From Zingiber officinale (lineage: Eukaryota > Streptophyta > Magnoliopsida > Zingiberales > Zingiberaceae): a stretch of 64,000 nucleotides of DNA. Positions within the stretch are counted from its first letter, which is position 1. Each line of letters starts with the position of its first letter. Shown piece after piece: positions 59,397-64,000 of this stretch. The translations under genes were made by a program, and so were the position numbers. The notes under the pieces were generated by a model. That model did not search any database, had not been told where the DNA came from, and saw nothing but the letters and a program-made list of their open reading frames with translations. The stretch is taken from contig NC_055998.1 of assembly GCF_018446385.1 (NCBI RefSeq), forward strand, positions 21,073,173 through 21,137,172, read 5' to 3'.

Positions 59397-61417
59397 TTAC
59401 ACGGTGATCTTCTCTCTCTTTATAATTTTGCTAGGCAAATTGGGTGAGAGGTAGTCACTGTCCTTCAGCTGGCGAAGAGTGTCGTCGATGCCGTAGTCGA
59501 AAAGGCAGAGAGTCCAGTCGGTTAACATTTTGTTGAAACCGTCATAGCGGAGATAGTTTACTTTGAAAGATTCCAACCGACCGGGTTCCTCCTCTTGATA
59601 CCTATTGAAAGCTATCTGTGATGCCCCCAACTCAGCTTTTAGAGTTGCAAGCTCGGCATCTTTCTCCTCGAGCTAGAGCTTGCTTGCCGCCTGCTCGACC
59701 GTTCGGCTAGCCTGCTCGGCCTTTAATGCAGCTTACGCCTCTTTAAAGACTCAAGTCTCTTTGTTTTTGATGTCGAGATCTTCGATGGTTTGGAGTTTTC
59801 GAGAATTGGCAGAGTTTGTCTTTGACTCAAAGTTATGAGCCAGCTTTGTTAACCGGTAGAGTTGGAGGCCTTGCTCGTGATTTCTTATTCTTCTCTATAG
59901 CGAGCGCCTGTTCAGAACACAGCAACTGCTCGGAACTCCGGTCCAAGCCTCTCTTTAGTCGGGCCACCTCCTCAGTTAGTTGTCCAAGGCAAGCCCGGGA
60001 GGTTTCTGATTGACGGGATGGGGCTCGCAGTTGTTGGTTCTCATGCTCCAAAAACGTTAGCCGTTGGCAGATGGCCAAACGCTCTACCCAGAACTACAAG
60101 ATCGAAAAGCTAATTAGTGCCGATCGAGGAACACGGAGAAAAGACTTAATTAAAATTTACTCCTGAATTTCTGAGTAAAGCTGTCGGCTAACTCCTCGGG
60201 CGGAAGGGTCGTTGCCCTGGCATCTGCCCATGTTTGGGCAAAGGATGGTTATTTGGTGTCGAGGGGAGCGTGGCTTGGCACCGTCCAGCTAGGCAAGCGA
60301 AGGACGACCTTGATGCTTCGTCGGCCGCTCGAGGTTGACGGCTCTAAGTGGTCGGACCCTTGGACTTGGACATACGGGAGGAGCGAATTATGGACACCTG
60401 GCCTGTCGTGTTGACAGGCGGTGGCGACAAGTAGGCGACCGGTGATGCACATGTCGTCCCAGCCAGCAATGCGGACAACGAAGGTGTCCGATCGGAGAAT
60501 GGAGGGGTAGGTAAGGCAGCCTCCCTCTTAGGGACTGTCAAAAATAAAGTTTCACCCTGCTTGGACGAGTGACTAGAAGGAACAGAGGGCTGGATAGTCG
60601 AAGTAGCCGAGCGGGAAGAAGCCTCCGCCCAGTGCCTCTTACAGTGTTGGATTGGCAGCTCACCTGAAGTGATCGACTCCGAAGGCACCGCAATTAGTGC
60701 CATAGATTGTCGCTCGGGGGCTAGCTTGCCAGTTGTGGCCGCGGCGTCACTAGCCGCCACCTGGCTTCCGCCTGCTTCGTCGGTCGGCTCTTTCGAGTGT
60801 ATTTGGTATTTTTTACCGACCAGACTCGCGACTGCTTGAAGGTAGTCTGACCGGCCCCGATATCGGCCGACTGGAGGAGACTTCGCCAACCCTATCTGTC
60901 AATCGGTCGAGAATTCAAGCCGAATGGGGAGACAGACGTAGAAAGAATGCTCCCTCTCGTGCTTATTTGAGGAATGCATTTTATCGAAGTAGACAGCGCC
61001 CACTCAAGCTTGAAATAGAAAGGTGTCCGACTCAGACAGTTTAGGATAGTAGAAATAGTGAAATACACGGGGTACCAAAAGGATGCCGTGTAAGCGGAAC
61101 AATATGACTACCCCACACAGCTAAAAGAGTTGGGTATTAATTGATGCAAAGAAATATGAAAATATTTATAAACTTCGGAGAAAAAAATGGTGAATGGGAA
61201 AGCGTAGGCCGGCTGGAAACTCATCCTTAAAAAAGGGCAAAAAATCATCGAGAGGTATATGAGGACGGTCGTAGGCTTATGGGATGGCAATCTTATAACC
61301 CTCGGGGAAACGATATGTCAGCAGCATCTGGTCAACCTCGTCGCCGTTAAACTTAGATTCGGTGGAGGTGTACCAGAGCCCGTGGACGGCCGGGGGAGGA
61401 CGAAGGGATTCAGCCAT
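59397..61417 (-). pseudogene. Antisense ORF of the Tat-type element
   Basis: Minus strand, ATG 61417. It reads MAESLRPPPAVHGLWYTS, then PLDDFLPFFKDEFPAGLRFPIHHFF..VYKYFHISLHQLIPNSF and, after a stop and a shift, GVPRVFHYFY and FDKMHSSNK; this is the conserved block seen in proteins annotated as putative gypsy-type transposon (Pfam Transposase_28, name recalled). From 60889 a 181-codon Ser/Thr/Pro-rich open part follows. 60078-59833 is a probable coiled coil (LEHENQQL, LTEEVARLKRGLD). The end is at 59397. Several stops (about 61310, 61130, 60900) break it. Its role in the element is unknown. Confidence 0.75.
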
Positions 61418-61911
61418 AAAGCAAAGATAGAGAAGGAAAACAAGGATTCAATGAGAAGAAAGGGCTTACTGTAAAAGAAATCGCCGACAAAGGCTAGGGT
61501 CGAAGAGAAGAAGATGACGGTGAACGCGAAGAAGACGATAGGGTCAAAAGAAAAGGCTGGGGGCTAAAAAAACCTAGAGATCAACCGTCTGATCGAGGGC
61601 TTTCGAAAATGAGGATTCATTGTGACCGTTGAATTCAAAAGACATCCCTCACATCAAGCTCAAACAACCGTCTGTCACATCACACAAGCGGCGGCATGCA
61701 GAGGCGACACGTGGCATTTTGTTACATGTGACATTAATGATGATGCAGAAAGCATGATTACAGGGTATGACCAAGCGTACTTGGCATTAATGGGTGACGA
61801 TTTGAACGACTCTTGAGAAATTATGGTGACATCAGCAACAATTAAAAGACGTTACAGTCAAAGCAAAAATCAGCAACAAGTTTGAAAATTGGCTAAGTGT
61901 TGTGCACAATA
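61418..61911. other. Tat 3' region between antisense ORF and minisatellite
   Basis: Purine-rich sequence just upstream of the antisense start (for example GAAGAGAAGAAGATGACGG near 61505), which could hold the promoter or leader of the antisense ORF. Short ORFs only. Confidence 0.45.
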
Positions 61912-62100
61912 GAGCCGAACGGTGGTTATAAAACCGTTTGAGGTCGTCATCAGGAGCCGAATGACAGCTATAAAACCATTTGAGGTCGTCATCAGCAGTC
62001 GAACGACAGTTATAAAACCGTTGGTGGTTGTCATTAACAACCGAACAGTGACTATAAAAACCATGAGTCAAAGAACTTCAACAGCCGAACGGTGGCCATA
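61912..62100. repeat. 42-bp minisatellite near the Tat 3' LTR
   Basis: Four to five units of the theme AGCCGAACGG..TATAAAACCG followed by TTTGAGGTCGTCATCAG, at about 61912, 61954, 61996, 62038 and a partial one near 62080. Units differ by several substitutions. Each has a TATAAAAC core. Confidence 0.88.
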
Positions 62101-62186
62101 AACCTTAGAACACAGGTTCAAGAAGAAAAGAGCTCCTGAATATATTAATCGTCCAGTCGAACTTATAACCTTCTTCGACTAGACTT

Positions 62187-62200
62187 GAGGGGAAGACTTG
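62187..62200 (+). other. Tat-type polypurine tract
   Basis: GAGGGGAAGACTTG directly before TGATG of the 3' LTR. Confidence 0.75.
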
Positions 62201-63024
62201 TGATGTGGTAATGAAAGGGGTCCCACCAATGGATCAAAGTAGAAGAAAAGCACGTGAAGGTCAGAGTCAGAGTAGGCCCAATCAGCGCGTCGTCCGTTCA
62301 ACCAGGCGTGACCACTCGGTCGGCCCAAACCGTGTCCGAACGACCGCTCTTAGAAAGTTCGCGATTAAGGCTAATAGCCAAGCAGTAACTCCCTCAGACC
62401 GCTATCCCCAGGCAGGAGGCATGTCTGGTCTGACAAAGAGCATCCTTCCGACAACAATACAATCAAACAGAAAGCGGGACAATAGTTCATGCAATTACGC
62501 CTCGACGGGGATTATCCAGCTGAGCAATGGTCGGTCGGCCACATGTGGACCTACTAATTATCTTATCATATCCTTTTGGAAGTTTGTGTCGCTGACGACA
62601 AAGCATGCCCAGCAGGCAAATCGTACTTTTTGGGAGTTTGTGCCGCTGACAGCAGAGCATGCCCAACAAGCAAATTGTACTTTAGAAGCTTCTAGCATTA
62701 GAAAGTTGCATGACTGCTTTTTGACTTGTTTTTTCCTAAGATGCCTAAGGAAACGTGCCTACACTTTGAGATACGTGCACGAATCCTACAGTTTCCATCT
62801 ACCAACGAAGGTATGCGCAACTTCGTTTTCTACACGTTCTTGTTACAGTTCTTCATTTTTCTACTCATTGAAAACTGACTATAGAGTCACAGCGCCATCG
62901 TCGGGAACCTCTTCCCGACCCAGCACTAACGACTTTGTATTGTAAGTTTGCGTGGAGTCTTCACTTCGTCAACTTTCTGGTCATATCTCCAGTTTGTCAT
63001 CATCTCCATTTTCGGACAGGATCA
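62201..63024 (+). repeat. Tat-type 3' LTR
   Basis: Counterpart of 47077-47901. Differences include a tandem duplication of about 54 bp (62576-62682, repeating GTTTGTG..GCTGAC..CATGCCCA) absent from the 5' LTR and loss of the TATAAAAG segment. Ends GGATCA before the CTATG duplication. Confidence 0.9.
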
Positions 63025-64000
63025 CTATGCTTATGATGATGTCATGCCAAATTGTCATTCATAATATTTATACTGTCTAATATTGCAAAATATCCTTAGC
63101 TACAATGAAGTGCTTCTTGTAGGTATTATTAGTTAGACAAGAAAAGTATTTAGAAGCCTTGGTATAGGAGATTTGTATAAAAGGTGCAGCTTCAGTCTTT
63201 TAACTCCAAAAAAATTCAAGAAAAGAAATACTTTGTGAGCATTGTATTGGCTTCTTTTGATTCTAAGTTGTTATAATAGAAATGAGCGTTCCGAATTCCT
63301 ATTTTGCAGTCAGCCTTTATGTGTGTGCTTAGTATTCTCGAAAGTAGCTCTTCTGAATATGATAGGGTACGTTCTTTTAGAAATACTGAATTGCGTGAGG
63401 ATCAAATTCCGAAGCTTACTAGAAGCAATGTCATTAAGTTCTTTTCTTGTCTCAATAACTTTCTGATCTATAGAATCAAACCATAGTTGGCAATGAGCAT
63501 TAAGTAGATGGCTCAGTGAGCAGATAAAGATGGAGGGATAAAGAAGAAGGTAAGAACAAAAAAAGAGAAGGCATTTTGGGAGAAAGACATGGTTATAAAC
63601 TAAAGAGAGAAACATAGGTGACATGGGAAGCAAGGATAGGGTATCGATTAACTTTTTATTCATGAAGCTTGTGTTTCTAGTTTTTTCAAGGATGGTACTT
63701 TTGATGTTCTGTTTTCACAAGATTCCTTTAGGTAAACATCTTGTCTTTGAACACCATGCTGTTCCATTTCCTCCAAAATAGCTTTCGGAACTGCAACCAG
63801 CCAACTCTAGTAAGTGTCATTGCTTTGTTTTGACCAGATTGCAAAAGACTAAGAATTGTAGTTTTATATCCACTGAAATTAGAGACAAATTTCTATACTG
63901 TCTCTGACTCTTATTCACAACCAAATTGAAGAGATAATTTGTCATGCGTCCTTGATTGATTCTTTAAAGGAGCATCTGGTCTCCTAGGTATACCTCTTTA
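63025..64000 (+). other. RABA1 intron, right part
   Basis: Unique-looking AT-rich sequence after the Tat element. I looked for the RABA second exon (the YRAITSAYYRG segment) on the plus strand and did not find it. Short ORFs on both strands have no recognisable family. Confidence 0.65.

Larger units (their letters stand above)
47077..63024 (+). mobile_element. Tat/Retand-type Ty3/gypsy retrotransposon in the RABA1 intron
   Basis: A 15,948-bp insertion with perfect 5-bp duplications CTATG (47072-47076 and 63025-63029) and LTRs TGATG...ATCA of 825 and 824 bp. Order: LTR, gag, protease, RT, RNase H, integrase, 147-bp tandem array, antisense ORF, minisatellite, polypurine tract, LTR. RNase H of this type and an extra downstream antisense ORF are known traits of the Tat group. 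Five secondary insertions lie in gag-pol. Coding parts have many stops; it is not autonomous now. It is sense with respect to RABA1. Confidence 0.93.

Noticed and set aside
63242..63663. ORFs near the right edge as RABA1 exon 2
   Set aside because: They lack the YRAITSAYYRG segment, the NKxD motif and C-terminal cysteines, and none has a suitable acceptor and phase.

Overview
The window is plant nuclear DNA, most likely from a monocot with a large, retrotransposon-rich genome; the exact taxon is inference and I would not name a species. Three host genes, all with spliceosomal introns, sit in a sea of nested transposable elements. The single-copy genes are an LRR receptor-like kinase (3' part only), a complete YEATS-domain chromatin protein of the YAF9/GAS41 family, and the first exon of a RABA1-type (Rab11) small GTPase.

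Layout. 1-3175: last five exons of the receptor kinase (+). 3176-3900: spacer. 3901-19298: Ty1/copia element (copia-1, +), split by a 10.3-kb Ty3/gypsy chromovirus of Tekay/Del type (6932-17265, -) with a perfect GGAAC target duplication. 19349-41244: a much older, decayed copia (copia-2, +). It carries a 4-kb solo LTR (22881-26920, TSD TACAG) and an RTE-type LINE (about 30345-40590, -). The LINE is itself broken by a gag-only, Sirevirus-like element (32691-40007, TSD TTCCC). 41245-42077: spacer with one unassigned exon-like block. 42078-45048: YAF9-like gene (-). 45049-45749: shared head-to-head promoter region. 45750-45970: RABA1 exon 1 (+), whose intron fills the rest of the window.

That intron holds a 15.9-kb Tat/Retand-type gypsy element (47077-63024, TSD CTATG). 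It has served as a landing pad for at least five further insertions: a copia-type solo LTR, a MULE-like and a hAT-like DNA transposon, a tRNA-related SINE with an LTR in it, and a dimeric SINE. Downstream of its pol lie a ~147-bp tandem array, a long antisense ORF and a 42-bp minisatellite.

Most boundaries were fixed by matching LTR pairs, primer-binding sites, polypurine tracts and target-site duplications read directly from the sequence. Nearly all element coding regions carry stops or frameshifts. No RNA gene, CRISPR array or bacterial-type operon is present. The most unusual structures are the antisense ORF, the hairpin-forming and GATC-rich arrays inside two LTR families, the two independent ~146-147-bp periodic arrays, the templated inverted insertion in copia-1 gag, the duplicated LTR-end plus primer-binding site in the Sirevirus-like element, and the orphan exon near 41.8 kb.
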